A stretch of 64,000 nt of DNA from Melastoma dodecandrum (GCA_029817715.1 JARUPY010000599.1:53763-117762), one strand, 5' to 3'. Numbered from the stretch's first letter, positions 48,058-58,510 are shown. Numbers and translations are program-made. Notes: a model not told the origin generated them from the sequence alone.

Positions 48058-50057
48058 CTACATTCGGACGACCTCCGCGTGCAGCTCGTGAGCTGCGCGC
48101 GCTCGCAGGTCGTGAGGGCGAACCGCCTCCGCGAACAGGGAGGGTCCTATAGTGCGGACGTCGCGTGTATGAATCGGCGTGGAAGCCCATCTCGGTCGGA
48201 GCACGGTTCGCGGCCTGCAGGTCGATGCCCGGCGCGTTCTGATCAGGCACAGTCCATGCCCTCCGTGCTCCGGTGAGGCTGTATCCAAGACTCCCGCGTG
48301 CTCGGTCACTGTCAGGTCGGGGGCGCGGCACCCTCACTCGCTCGGGTTGATCTTCTTAATATCAAGAGGCCACGAGCCGCGCCCGGAGTGCGTGATCTGC
48401 GTCGACGTGTCTGGACGAACTTGGGGGGAGGCGCCCTCCTGGGTCGATCGTCAGGCCGCCGTTTCGTGCAGGTCGCGCGGAACCGGTCGCAGCCCGCAAT
48501 AGATATATATAGTGAACGTGACCGCACGAACTCGGCCGCGAGCCGGTCGCGTTTAGCCTGCGCGATGTCGGGATGTTTGACGAACCCGGGGAACGTGGCC
48601 CGACGACCTTACCGTCGATTGCGGCTGACGTTCACGTTGCCGGCCGCGTCGGTCTGCGCCATGCCCATGCAGCAGATGTCGAGCACGCTCGCTGTTCGAC
48701 ACAGGTCGAAACATGGGGTCGTGGAGGCGGAGAAAAAAGACCGCGTCCGGCCGTCGGGCGGCGCCGCGAACAACGCGGGTCGCCGGAGACCGGGGTGGCC
48801 GCACGCTCCAGTCCCCTGCTCGCATTCGCGAGCGTGATGCCGTCGAGCAGCCCCTGCGGCCGGCGAAGCTACGTCGACCGTAGAGCGCCGAGACGCCCGA
48901 AGCCACGTTCACGGACGCTGCCAATGCTGCTCCTGCCCGCGCCGCGCGCAGCGCGATCAGCGTCCGGACCGGGTCGGTGAGGACCGGCTGGACGACGGAG
49001 GAGCCGCTCTCGCAGTAGTCCGGGTCGAACTCGGACTCGTAGGTCTGCCACTGGTGGGGCGCGACCACGACGGCGTCGATCAGCGGCCGCCCGGCATCGT
49101 GGACTGAGGTGCGGGGTACGATCGGAGTCGGTGATTATTATACGACTCTCACCCGGGCTCGGCACCTGCTTCACCCCTCATTCTTCTTAATGGGGGGTCT
49201 CGAGGGTGGGGGGGGGGGAGTGGCTTGTGTGTGTGTTTTCTACCCCTATCCGGATACAGAGATCCTTATATCTTAAATCGTTATATGAGATGTTTAGTAG
49301 TCGTCAATAGCCGTTGGATGAGTCATAGATAGAGGCGAGGGAGACGCTCAGAGCACCCCGAATGCCGCCGGTAGGCCTTCGACATATCACACGCGGTCGC
49401 GGCGGCCAAGGTGAGACGCCGAGCTGCCCCGCCTCCCGTTGCCTCCGGTGCGTGAGGGTTGCCGCCCGGGTCGAGCGTGTCGCCGCGGATGGACCGCGCC
49501 CGACGCAATCGATACGGGACTTGTTATGAGGAGGGTACTCCTGGTCGTCGAGCGCGGCAGCAGCTCGGACGAGGTCGGTCGGACCGCTAGGGCGCCTCGT
49601 TGAACACCGGAAGCCGCCGTTGCGGGGATCTGCCGAACGTGCCGAGGCCGGTGCGGGTGACGAGGCCGGGGCGGCGTGCCCCGATCTCCCGCAGCAGCAG
49701 AGCGATCACGCCGGCGGGCAGCGAGTACGCCTCGATCGCGTTCTCGGCGGCGAGCCGCATCATCGTCGGCGACCACGTCCAGTGCCCGCCGATCACCCGC
49801 TTGGTCATGCCCTCGGCGGCGAACGCGTTCGTGCCCCGGGTCGCCTTGTCGCCGGAGCCGAGCGCGTGCACGAGCGTCAGGTCGCGCGGGGATCCGGTCG
49901 TGTCGAAGCGCTCGCGGATCGCGGCGAGCACCACACCCGCCTCGAGCATCCCCGCCCGCCCGTTTCGCGGGACAAGGGTGACGACGACCCGTCAGGCACG
50001 AGCAGCTGGGCCGCCTCCTGGGCGGAGGACGATCCTCTCGGCAGGCGAGGCGGTCAT
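48058..50057 (-). pseudogene. acetate/propionate CoA-transferase (YdiF-like), interrupted
   Basis: ATG 50057 overlaps the aldehyde dehydrogenase stop (ATGA). The beginning (SAQEAAQLLVPDG by frame correction) leads into about 120 clean codons: GVVLAAIRERFDTTGSPRDL, VHALGSGDKATRGTNAFAAE and YSLPAGVIALLLREIGARRP, typical of family I CoA-transferases. After a corrupted stretch (49090-49590), APHQWQTYESEFDPDYCE, then AQTDAAGNVNVSR and finally APGIDLQAANRAPTEMGF match later parts of the same family. The gene would normally have about 520 codons; here it covers 2 kb. It would move CoA between short acids, linking the oxidative steps to acyl-CoA chemistry. Confidence 0.65.
49090..49590. other. anomalous low-GC, homopolymer-rich stretch inside the CoA-transferase
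   Basis: No coding sequence is recognised. Around 49180-49330 composition drops sharply: a run of 12 G near 49210, TGTGTGTGTG, and AT-rich tracts such as ATCCTTATATCTTAAATCG. This is unlike anything else in the window. It interrupts a gene whose two sides belong together, with no transposase or terminal repeats, so an assembly or consensus fault is more likely than an insertion. Confidence 0.6.
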
Positions 50058-51635
50058 TCGTGGACCCGAAGTACGGCGTGCGCTTGCCGAGCCGGAGCTG
50101 CACCGACTTCAGCTCGGTGAACTCGTCGAAAGCCGGCACTTGCCCATCTCGCGGCCGTAGCCGGAGGGCGCCCATGCCGCCCGCGGGCAGCTGCGCGGAG
50201 CCGTCGATCGTCGTGTTGATCCAGACCCGGCCGCTGTGCAGGATCCGCGCGGCGCGCATCGCCTTGTCGATGTCCTTCGTCCAGACCGTGTTCGCGAGGC
50301 CGTACTCGACGTCGTTCGCGAGCCGCATCGTCCCTCAGTCTGAACGTCGTGAACCGGGTGACGGTGAGCACCGGCCCGGAACGAAGGGGATCTTCCTCTG
50401 GAACAGCTGGGCTGTCGGCGGCGACTCTCGTCGATGATCGTCGGCCGGACGTAGTCGCCGGTCGTGTTGCTCGGCAGTCTCTCGAGCAGTCCCGCCGACG
50501 AGACACTCTTAGAGGTGCCGAGCTTGTCCGGCTGCAGGTAGTCTCAGGACCTTCTGGACGTGGTCGACGCTGACGAGCGCCCCGACCTCGGCGTTGAGAG
50601 CGGTAATTTTCGACTGGAGTGACGGGCAGGCCGACCTTGTACCGATGCTTCGCTGTGCTCGACCAGTCGGGCGACGAACGCGTCCGCGATCTGAGTCCTC
50701 GATCAGCAGCCGGGCGCGGAGACGCAGCACTCCCCCTGGTTGAAGTAGACCCCGAACAGCACGCCGTCGACGGCGTCGTCGAGGTCCGCGTCGGCGAACA
50801 CCGTCGTGGACGCCTTCCCGCCGAGCTCGAGCGTCAGCCGCTTCGTGTGCTTCGCGGCGGTCTCGGACAGGAGCCGTCCCGTGCGGGTGCTGCCGGTGAA
50901 GGAGATGAGGTCGATGTCGGGGCTGCCCGCGAGCGCGTCGCCGACCTCCGAGCCGTACCCGGTGACGACGTTCACGACCCCGGCGGGGACACCCGCGGCC
51001 TCGCAGAGCCGCATCAGCTCGAGCGTGGTGCCGGAGGTGAGCTCGGACGGCTTGATCACGGCCGTGCAGCCGGAGCCGATCGCGAAGGGAAGCTTCTGGA
51101 TCAGCTGGAGCAGCGGGAAGTTCCAGGGCGTGATCATCGCGACGACGCCGACCGGCTCGCGGACGGTCCACGAGGTGAAGTCCTCGCCGAGGTTGGTGTG
51201 CGCGTCCCCGGTCGTCGACATCGTGAGGCCGGCCGCGTACTCGATCATGTCGATGCAGCCGTCGATGTCGCCCTCGGCGAGGCGCAGCGCCTTGCCGACC
51301 TCCTGCGCCTCCATCCGCGCGAACGCGTCGCGCTCGTCCCGGAGGCGGCGGGCCAGGTCGAGCAGGATCCGGCCGCGCTCGATGCCGGACATCCGGGGCC
51401 ACGGCCCCTCGTCGAACGCCCGGCGCGCGGCGGCGACCGCCGCGGTCATGATCTCGGCGTCGCCGCGCGAGTAGTGGGCGACGACCTCCGTGGTGCCCGG
51501 TCCGACGCGGAGGATCGTGCGCGCCGGGTCCTCCGAGGGCGCGGTCCAGCGGCCGTCGACGTAGTGCCCGTAGCTCCGCGGCGCTGCGGCCTGCGGCGCC
51601 TCGGCCGCGTCCGTGCGGGGATCGATGGTGCTCAT
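50054..51635 (-). pseudogene. aldehyde dehydrogenase, C-terminal third frameshifted
   Basis: From ATG 51635 about 310 codons are clean: SYGHYVDGRWTAPSED, the NAD-binding MITPWNFPLLQLIQKLPFAI, VTGYGSEVGDALAGSPDID, FTGSTRTGRLLSE, the glutamate in LTLELGGKAS and the catalytic cysteine in NQGECCVSAP. The remainder is broken near 50700, 50600 and 50510-50340, but TALNAEVGALVSVDHVQKVL, NDVEYGLANTVWTKDIDKAM and GRVWINTTIDGSAQLPAGGM are readable. The stop at 50054 overlaps the CoA-transferase start. It is a class resembling betaine- or gamma-aminobutyraldehyde dehydrogenases and heads the minus-strand operon. Confidence 0.85.
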
Positions 51636-51802
51636 CCGACTCCTTCGTCAGTAACCGCTTGCTCAGCCGTCCAGGGGTGACGCTTACATACACGTTTTTA
51701 CTTGCGGTAGCGCGCACTGTTCCCGCAAGTCGAGTTAAAGCGTTGTACTCTCGCCGCGGCGATCGCACCCGATGGCGACGCTCGGACGGACGGTGGTCGC
51801 AC

Positions 51803-52896
51803 GTGGCGCAGACGGCACGATCGGTCTTCGCGGCGGCGCACGTCGTGGCGACGGAGGACGGCGCGGGTGTCGACGTCGACGCGACCGCGGCCGCGCGTGA
51901 GCGGATCTGGGACCTGCGCATCGGCATCGCCGAGGCGATGGACACCGCGCAGCGCGGGCAGGGCCTGTCCGGCGAGGACGCTCGGGCGCTGATCGCGCGG
52001 ACCGCGGCGCGCGCCGCCGAGCGACGTGCCGCCGGACTGCCCGCGGAGCTGGTCGTCGGCGTCTCGATCGACGACGTGCCGCTGCCCGACCGGACGATCG
52101 AGGGGATCACGGCCGCGTACCTCCGGGGAGCTTTCGCGCTCGTGACCGACCTCGGCGCGACGCCCGTGCTGATGTGCAGCGGCGCGCTCGCGGCCGTGGC
52201 GCAGGGGGCGGACGACTACCGCCGGGTCTACGCGGCGCTGCTCGCCGCGGCGGACCGCCCGGTGGTGCTGCACTGGCTCGGCGAGATGTTCGACCCGTCG
52301 CTCACGGGTTACTTCACCGGCGGGGACGCCGTCGACCCGGAGGACGTGTTCGTCGGGATCGTCGCCGCGGCCAACCCGGGAGGACGGTTGCATCGGCCTG
52401 TCAAGGTCTCCGCTGCTCGGACGCGGCCCTGGAGATCCGGGTGTGCGCAGGACGCCTCCCGGGCCCTGGGCCGGTGCCGCACCTTCACGGGTGACACGAC
52501 TTCCACTACACCGAGGCTGATCGCGGGCGACTGAGGCCGAGGGGTTCAGCGAGCGCGCTGCTCGGGCCGCGTTCATACCCGCTCGCGGCCGCTGGGTCGC
52601 GGCCCGCGCTCGAGCGGCTCGACGCCGGCGACACGGCCGGGTTCCGGGCGCTGCTCGCGCCGACGGAGGCCTTCAGCCGGCTCGTGTTCGAGGCGCCGAC
52701 CCGCGCCTACAAGACCGGCGTCGTCTGGGTCGCGTACCTCCGCGGCGAGCAGGAGCGGTTCCGGATGGTCGGCGGCGCCGAGACCGCGCGGGACCGGGAG
52801 CACCTACTGCGTGTGCTCGACGCGGCCGCGGCGATCGGGCTGCTGCCGGACCTCGACGCGGCGCACGGCCGCGCGGCCGCTGCGCTCGGGTCGTGA
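51803..52896 (+). pseudogene. DUF993 family protein (TIM-barrel aldolase-like), frameshifted
   Basis: Clean from about 51810: FAAAHVVATEDGAGVDVD, LRIGIAEAMDTAQRGQGL, VTDLGATPVLMCSGALAAVA and VVLHWLGEMFDPSLTGYF, matching DUF993 closely. Around 52390-52560 the frame wanders (VKVS, FTGD and LIAGD can be found), then LERLDAGDTAGFRALLAPTE and VFEAPTRAYKTGVVWVAYL resume to 52896. The family is related to dihydrodipicolinate-synthase-type barrels and has no established reaction. GTG 51803 is a guess; the start may lie up to 60 bp upstream. It is divergent from the aldehyde dehydrogenase and heads a plus-strand operon with an isomerase and glycerate kinase. Confidence 0.75.
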
Positions 52897-52901
52897 CCGG
52901 G

Positions 52902-53771
52902 ATGCGGCTCGGTCTCAACTCGGCGACCCTGCCGATGCTCGAGCTGCCCGGGCATGCTCGGACCACGGCGGCGCGCGGCTCGACCTGCCGCCGCCGTCGG
53001 CATCTGGCGGTCCCCTGTCCTTGGAGCCGCGTCCGCTAGCCCAGGACTCGGCGGCGCTCGTCGAGTCCTCCGGGCTGACCGTGAGCACGGTGTGTGGCCG
53101 GGCACGGGCTGGTTCACGACCCGGGAACCCGCGCGACGGGCGGGACCGACGAACCTCCGGGCAGCTCGCACGACGTGGCGGGCCGCGCTCGGCGGCCCGG
53201 ACGACACGCTCGTCGTGGTGGTCGGCGGCTCGCTCGAGCACTGCAGGCTGCCCGAGGCGCCGCGGCGGTCGTGCGTGCGGGAGGGGCTGGCCCGGGCTGG
53301 CGGACGCCGCTGCAGCCGCGGGGCGGGGGGGGGGGGCGAGGACGCGGCGTACCGCCTCGCGCTCGAGCCGATGCACCCGATGATGGTCCGCGCCCGATCC
53401 ACCGTCGCGTCGCTCGCGGAGGCGAACGACCTGATCGCCGACCTGCCCGGCGTCGACCTGGCGTACGACGCGTACCACCTGTGGTGGGACGCCCGGTTGC
53501 CGGAGGAGACGGCGCGCGCGTCCGGCAGGATCGCTGCAGTGCAGATCGCCGACTGGATCGATGTGCCCGACGGCGTGCTCGACAGCCGCGGGTTCCCCGG
53601 TGAGGGCTGCATCGACCTCGACCGCGTCCTCGGCCTCGCCGCGGCGGCGGGCTATGACGGCGTGATCGAGATCGAGGTCCTGTCGAAGCGGTGGCAGGAC
53701 GCGGGGCTCGAGGCGTCCGGTCGGCGTGCGCTCGAGCGGAAGCCCTCCGCGTCCTTCCGGGCCGCTCCTGA
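52902..53771 (+). pseudogene. sugar phosphate isomerase/epimerase-like TIM barrel, frameshifted
   Basis: ATG 52902 opens RLGLNSATLPMLELPG, 6 bp after the DUF993 stop. The section 52950-53340 is damaged and includes a run of 13 G near 53324. From 53340 the barrel is clear: LALEPMHPMMVRARSTVASL, GVDLAYDAYHLWWD, VQIADWIDVPDGVLDSRGF, GVIEIEVLSKRWQD. The stop TGA at 53769-53771 overlaps the glycerate kinase ATG by one base. Start and stop lie in the same nominal frame. It probably isomerises an intermediate produced or consumed by DUF993. Confidence 0.78.
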
Positions 53772-54882
53772 TGGCGGGTTCCTCGTCGCGCCGGACTCGT
53801 TCGAAGGGGCACCGCGGCCGCCGAGCAGCAGGCGGCCGCGGCGATGCGCCGCCGAGCTGGCAGGTCAGTCCCGCCCCGAGGACGAGCTGCGGCCGCCGCT
53901 CGCCGTTCGCGTGACGGCGGCGAGGGCACGATCGACGCGTTCGAGGCCGCCGTGCCCGGCGCCGTCCGCGTGCCGGTGACCGTGCGCGGTCCGGACGACC
54001 GACCCGTGCGGACGGCATGGCTGCGACTCCCCGACGGCACGGCGGTCGTGGAGCTGGCCGCGACGAGCGGGATCACGCTGCTCGACCCGCTGCGCCCCGC
54101 GACCGCGCACACGATCGGGTTCGGGGAGGCGATCGCCGCGGCGCTCGATGCGGAGGTCCCCCGGCTCGTGCTCGCGATCGGCGGCAGCGCCTCCTCGGAC
54201 GGCGGCGCCGGTCTGCTGACCGCGCTCGGCGCCCGAGTGCTGGATGCGGACGGGCGGGACGTCGCGCCGGGGAGCACCGGGCTCGGCGCCGCGGCGCGGG
54301 TCGACCGCTCCCGCCTCCGGCCGCTGCCGCCCGGCGGCGTCGAGGTCGTCACGGAACGTGTCCGCGCCGCTCACCGGGCCGGCCGGCCGCCGCGGCGGTG
54401 TTCGGTGCCGCAGAAGGGCGTCGCGCCTGAACAGGTCGCGGGGTACGACGAACGGCTCGCGCGGTTCGCGGCGCTGCTGCCGGAGGTCGAGCCGTCGACC
54501 TCCGGTGCCGGGGCGGCGGGCGGCGCCGGGTTCGGTCTGCTCGCCTGGGGCGCGCGCCTGACGGCCGGCGCGGAGGCGATCGGTGCGGCGCTCGGGCTGG
54601 AGGCGCTGCTGGCGGACGCGGACCTGCTCGTCACGGGCGAGGGGCCGGTTCGACGGCCAGAGCACGACCGGCAAGGTCGCCGGGGCCCCCTGGAGCGGCG
54701 CACGCGGCGGGCGTTCCGCTGCGCGGGTCGTCGCCGGCGCGATCACCGCGGACCCGTCGGCGTTTCGACGACGCGATCGCGCTCCACCCGACCTGGCCGG
54801 GTCTCCGGAGTGCCGCGATGGCCGACCCGCTGCGTTGGCTCGAGGAGCGGGGCGGGCCGAGCCCTCGCGGAAGCGGTTCTAG
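53771..54882 (+). pseudogene. glycerate kinase (GlxK/GarK family), frameshifted
   Basis: A glycerate kinase of about 370 codons that makes phosphoglycerate from D-glycerate. Seen: FLVAPDSFEG near the start, DGGEGTIDAFEAAVPGAVRV, TSGITLLDP, AIGGSASSDGGAGLLTALGA (the nucleotide/substrate motif), FGAQKGV by frame correction, GAGAAGGAGFGLLAWGARL and VTGEG followed by FDGQSTTGKVAG. Frame breaks occur near 53785, 53860-53920, 54350-54410, 54645 and 54700-54790. The stop TAG at 54880-54882 is one half of a CTAG shared with the convergent small gene. Its presence suggests the upstream pathway ends in glycerate or tartronate semialdehyde. Confidence 0.82.
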
Positions 54883-55092
54883 AGCGCGAAGGGGACCTGC
54901 CCCCGAGCGGAGCCGCCCACACGACCGCGGGGAGCACCAGCGGGCGGAGGTACGGCTCGGCCGTCGCGCAGAGGCGCTCCCACTCGCTCTCGACGAGATC
55001 GAGGATCGCGAGCCGCGGGACGTCCGGCAGGCACGCCGCGACGCGGTCCACGATGCACCAGCAGGTCCACCCGTCTCGTCGCTCCGTCGCAT
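54879..55092 (-). CDS. small unidentified protein, probably frameshifted
   Basis: A fragmentary frame between the WYL regulator and glycerate kinase. The readable part is VDRVAACLPDVPRLAILDLV, continuing ESEWERLCATAEPYLRP and VLPAVVWAAPLGG; the possible start is ATG 55092 and the end GQVPFAL at 54879. Codon use is consistent with coding DNA, and the segment does not continue either neighbour. No family is recognised. It may be part of a longer gene obscured by indels. Confidence 0.35.
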
Positions 55093-55141
55093 CCCGATCC
55101 CGTCCTCACCGCAATTCTCGCCGCGCGTAGAGGTCGGGTGG

Positions 55142-56104
55142 TCAGGCGCTCCGTGCAACTGAATCGCACAGCGAGTGCGCGGACCTCCCGCTGCAGCGCC
55201 GCGGGCTGCTCGATCCGGAACGGGGCGTCCAGCGCGGCGAGCACCCCGGCGACCCAGTCGAGCCGCGCGGCCTCGATCGAGACGCGGAGCCAGCCCTCCT
55301 CCCCCGCCGGCTCGAGCGTCGCGACCGACGCGGCGAGGAGGCGCCGCACCCGCGTCTCCGACGCCTCGACCACCACCCGCACCGAGTACTCGCGGGGCGA
55401 CGCCGCGAGCGACCGGAGGACCGTCCCCGACCGGATCCGCATCGGCCGGCCGGACGAAGCGGCCGGACGCCGATCTCGACGTGCTCGATGCGGTCCATCC
55501 GGAAGGTCCGCACCTCGTCGGACCGGGAGTCCAGCCCCACCAGGTACCAGCGACCCTCGTGCTCGACGACGCCCCATGGCAGCACGACGCGCTCGGTGGC
55601 CTCGTCGCCGCGCCGGTGCCGGATCCGGAGGGGCCGCCCTCCCTCGACCGCGGCGCTCGCGGTCGCGATGTGGTCCGCGGCGGCACCGGTTTCCCGGCGC
55701 GGTCCGCGCCGTCGACCGCACGCCCTGCAGGGCCGGCACCTGCACCGCCAGCCGGTCGGGCAGCACGGCGGACGAGCTTTGCGACCGCGGTCTCCGCCGC
55801 GGTGCGCCACCGCGACGGACGGGCCGGAGCGGGCCACGCCACCTGAGGCCGAGCGCGACCGCGACCGCCTCTCCTCGTCCGTCAGCATCAGGGGCGGGAG
55901 CCGCGAACCCGCCGCGATCCGGAACCCGCCGTACCGGCCGCGGACGGTCTCGACCGGCACCTCCAGGTCCAGGAGGTGCTCCACGTAGCGGCGCACGGTG
56001 CGCTCGTCGACCTCCAGACGCTCCGCCAGCTCCGACGCCGTACGGATCCCGCCGGCCTGGAGCAGCTCGAGGAGGGCGAGTACGCGCGCGGTCGGTCGGG
56101 GCAT
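55142..56104 (-). pseudogene. WYL domain transcriptional regulator (DeoR-like HTH), frameshifted
   Basis: From ATG 56104 the winged helix reads RPTARVLALLELLQAGGIRT, then LAERLEVDERTVRRYVEHLL and VRGRYGGFRIAAGSRLPPLM. Frames change near 55860, 55730-55790 and 55460. The WYL domain core is recognisable in VEGGRPLRIRHRRG and EHEGRWYLVGLDSRS near 55520-55650, followed by a WCX-type C-terminus ending at 55142. The total is 321 codons, exactly typical for this family. It is divergent from the VOC gene across a 33-bp palindrome, its probable operator. Confidence 0.85.
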
Positions 56105-56118
56105 GCGGCGATCATCGC

Positions 56119-56151
56119 AGCAATACCGGGCGGATATCGCCCGGTATTGCT
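56119..56151. promoter_or_regulatory. 33-bp perfect palindrome, probable WYL-regulator operator
   Basis: 14-bp arms AGCAATACCGGGCG (56119-56132) and CGCCCGGTATTGCT (56138-56151) flank GATAT. It fills most of the 62-bp gap between the divergent WYL and VOC genes. Since both starts are so close, binding here would block both promoters. Confidence 0.75.
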
Positions 56152-56166
56152 CGTAGCGTTCGCGAC

Positions 56167-56536
56167 ATGAGATTCGCATCCGCCCGCATCATCACCACCG
56201 ACGTCGACCTGGTCGGTCGCCTTCTACGCGCTGCTGCTCGGCGTCGCACCCGAGCGCCCCGCGCCCGCGTTCGCCGCGTTCCGCGCGCCCACGGGCACGC
56301 TCGCCGTCGGCGACCCGACCTCCGTGCCGATCCCCGGCTTCGCCGCGACGCACGACGGCACGATCGTCGAGTTCGAGGAGGCGACCCCCGCCGCCGTCGA
56401 CGCCGTGCACGAGCGCGTGCGGGACGCCGTGGAGGTCGTGCAGGTCCCGACCGACATGCCCTGGGGCAACCGGTCGCTCCTCCTGAAGGACCCCGACGGC
56501 GTCCTGGTGAACGTCTACTGCCCGCTCCCCCGCTGA
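56167..56536 (+). pseudogene. VOC (glyoxalase/bleomycin resistance fold) protein, one frameshift
   Basis: About 123 codons from ATG 56167: MRFASARIITTDVDLV, then one extra G near 56217 shifts the frame before VAFYALLLGVAPERPAPAF. The rest (FRAPTGTLAVGDPTSVPIPG, GNRSLLLKDPDGVLVNVYCP) is an ordinary single-module VOC protein. Members range from dioxygenases to drug-binding proteins; function is not predictable here. It is controlled in all likelihood by the divergent WYL regulator, an arrangement common in actinobacteria. Its stop is the left tip of the following terminator palindrome. Confidence 0.85.
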
Positions 56537-56595
56537 TTTCGTCGTTCAGGAGTTTTGGCGGCTTCGCGCGCCAAAACTCCTGAACGACGAAATCA
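56534..56595. terminator. perfect 27-bp palindrome joining two convergent stop codons
   Basis: Arms 56534-56560 and 56569-56595 (core GTTCAGGAGTTTTGGCG) are perfect complements around GCTTCGCG. The terminal triplets are the TGA of the VOC gene and the TGA of the minus-strand aldo/keto reductase. Confidence 0.85.
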
Positions 56596-57603
56596 CGCCT
56601 CGCGCTGGGCGGGGCTCCTCGTCGCGGTGATGGAGGGGTCGCGCACGATCGCGTCGCCGAGCACCTCGTCGATGCGCGCCATCAGCTCGACCGGGATCAC
56701 GACGCCGGCCGCCTTCGCGTTCTCCGTGACCTGCTCGGGCCGGGAGGCGCCGGTGATCGCGGTCGCGACGTCGTCGTTCTGGAGCACCCACGCGACCGCG
56801 AGCTGCGCGAGCGACAGGTCGAGCTCCGCCGCGATCGGCGTGAGGTCCTGCACGCGGCGCAGCACGTCGTCCTCCATCCACCGCTTGATGGCGCCCGCGC
56901 CGCCCTTCTCGTCGGTCGCGCGGCTGCCCTCCGGCAGCGGGGCGCCCGGCAGGTACTTGCCGGTGAGCACGCCCTGCGCGATCGGCGAGAACACGACCTG
57001 CGAGATCCCGAGCTCCTCCGAGGCGGGCACCACCTCGGCCTCGATGACGCGGAACAGCGCGGAGTACTCCGGCTGGTTCGAGATCAGCTGGAACCCGAGC
57101 TGCTTCGCGAGCGCCGAGCCGGCCCGCAGCTGGTCGGCCGTCCACTCGGAGACGCCGACGTAGAGCACCTTGCCCATGCGGACGAGGTCGGCGAACGCCT
57201 GCATCGTCTCCTCGAGCGGCGTGAAGTGGTCGTACCGGTGCGCCTGGTAGAGGTCGACGTAGTCCGTGCCGAGGCGCTGGAGCGAGCCGTCGATCGACTC
57301 GAGGATGTGCTTGCGCGACAGCCCGACGTCGTTGTGCCCCTTCGGCCCGGTGGGCCCGAACACCTTCGTGAGGATCTCGACCGACTGCCGACGGGTGCCC
57401 TTCAGCGCCTCCCCGAGCACGGTCTCCGCGCCGGTGTTCGCGTACACGTCCGCGGTGTCGAACGTCGAGATGCCCGCGTCGAGCGCGGCGTGGACGTTCG
57501 CGACGGCGCGCTCGTTCTCGATCTGGCTGGCCGCCGTCAGCCAGTTGCCGTAGGTGATCTCCGAGATCTTGAACCCGCTCCGGCCCAGGTACCGGTACTC
57601 CAT
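56593..57603 (-). CDS. aldo/keto reductase (potassium-channel-beta-like)
   Basis: A 336-residue NADPH-dependent reductase. It starts MEYRYLGRSGFKISEITYGN, has the catalytic aspartate and tyrosine in FDTADVYANTGAETVLGEAL, the lysine in VEILTKVFGP, and the histidine in LYQAHRYDHFTPLEETMQAF. The late motifs LAVAWVLQNDDVATAITGAS and GRPEQV-like SRPEQVTENAKA bind the cofactor. It is closest by eye to the YghZ/Kv-beta group that reduces reactive aldehydes. The frame is intact, and ATG 57603 gives the usual length. It is transcribed alone, convergent with the VOC gene. Confidence 0.93.
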   Translation of the reverse strand: MEYRYLGRSGFKISEITYGNWLTAASQIENERAVANVHAALDAGISTFDTADVYANTGAETVLGEALKGTRRQSVEILTKVFGPTGPKGHNDVGLSRKHILESIDGSLQRLGTDYVDLYQAHRYDHFTPLEETMQAFADLVRMGKVLYVGVSEWTADQLRAGSALAKQLGFQLISNQPEYSALFRVIEAEVVPASEELGISQVVFSPIAQGVLTGKYLPGAPLPEGSRATDEKGGAGAIKRWMEDDVLRRVQDLTPIAAELDLSLAQLAVAWVLQNDDVATAITGASRPEQVTENAKAAGVVIPVELMARIDEVLGDAIVRDPSITATRSPAQREA

Positions 57604-57664
57604 CGTCTGCCTCCTGCTGCGTCGTGCTGCCCGGAGCAGGGTAGGAGCCGGCGCCTGTGAGCGC

Positions 57665-58489
57665 TCAATGGGGGGCTTGGAGGCGCGCTCGAAGCCGGTC
57701 GAGGTCGAGGTCCGGCTGCGGGTACCGGGGGTCCAGGTCGACGAGGGTCTCCCGCAGCAGCTCCGCCACCGCCCAGTTCCGGTACCTCTTGTGGTCGGCC
57801 GGCACGACGTACCAGGGCGCCGCGGCCGTGCTGCAGCGGGACAGCACCGCGTCGTACGCGACGCGGTAGTCGTCCCAGAACGCGCGCTCGTCGATGTCGC
57901 CCTCGTTGAACTTCCAGTGCTTGTCGGCGCGGGCGAGCCGGGCGAGCAGCCGCTCCCGCTGCACGTCGTAGGAGACGTGGAGGAACACCTTCAGCACGGT
58001 GGTGCCGCCGTCGACCAGCTCCTGCTCGAAGGCGTTGATCGTGTCGTACCGCGCCTCCCACTCCGCCTGGGGCACGAGGGAGTGGACGCGGACCGGCAGC
58101 ACGTCCTCGTAATGGCTGCGGTCGAAGACGCCGATCATGCCCGGGCGCGGGAGACGCTTCCGGATCCGCCAGAGGAAGTCGTGCGACAGCTCCTCCTTCG
58201 TCGGCCGCTTGAACCCGGTGTACTCGACCCCGATCGGCCCGAAGACCCCGACCGCGTGCTCGACGACGCCGCCCTTGCCCGCGGTGTCCATGCCCTGGAG
58301 CACCAGGAGCACGCTGCGCGTGCCGCCCTCCGTCGACTCCGCCCAGAGCCGCTCCTGCAGCCCCGCGAGCTCCTCGGGGTCCTGGTCGCGCCGCTTCACC
58401 GGCTGCGCGTCGGTCGCGAAGCCCGACACGGAGACCGGTCCGGGCGGCACACGGAGGGCGTCACGGAGGGAGGGGGCGTCCTTGCTCAT
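57665..58489 (-). CDS. ppk2: polyphosphate kinase 2 family protein
   Basis: A 274-residue PPK2 enzyme using polyphosphate to phosphorylate nucleotides (or the reverse). Walker A is LLVLQGMDTAGKGGVVEHAV, Walker B MIGVFDRSHYEDVLPVRVHS and the lid module LLARLARADKHWKFNEGDID. The C-terminal DHKRYRNWAVAELLRETL is standard for PPK2. The ATG at 58489 matches the family start (SKDAPSLRDALRVPPG). It acts in the cytosol, probably in nucleotide and phosphate homeostasis. It is divergent from the aldo/keto reductase at 58616 across a long imperfect inverted repeat. Confidence 0.94.
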   Translation of the reverse strand: MSKDAPSLRDALRVPPGPVSVSGFATDAQPVKRRDQDPEELAGLQERLWAESTEGGTRSVLLVLQGMDTAGKGGVVEHAVGVFGPIGVEYTGFKRPTKEELSHDFLWRIRKRLPRPGMIGVFDRSHYEDVLPVRVHSLVPQAEWEARYDTINAFEQELVDGGTTVLKVFLHVSYDVQRERLLARLARADKHWKFNEGDIDERAFWDDYRVAYDAVLSRCSTAAAPWYVVPADHKRYRNWAVAELLRETLVDLDPRYPQPDLDLDRLRARLQAPH

Positions 58490-58510
58490 GCGGCGAGTAT
58501 CGCGGATCCG

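Noticed and set aside
49180..49330. Integrated foreign element (low-GC island)
   Set aside because: It is very short, of low complexity, sits inside a single gene and shows no mobility gene or junction repeats. An assembly artefact is simpler.
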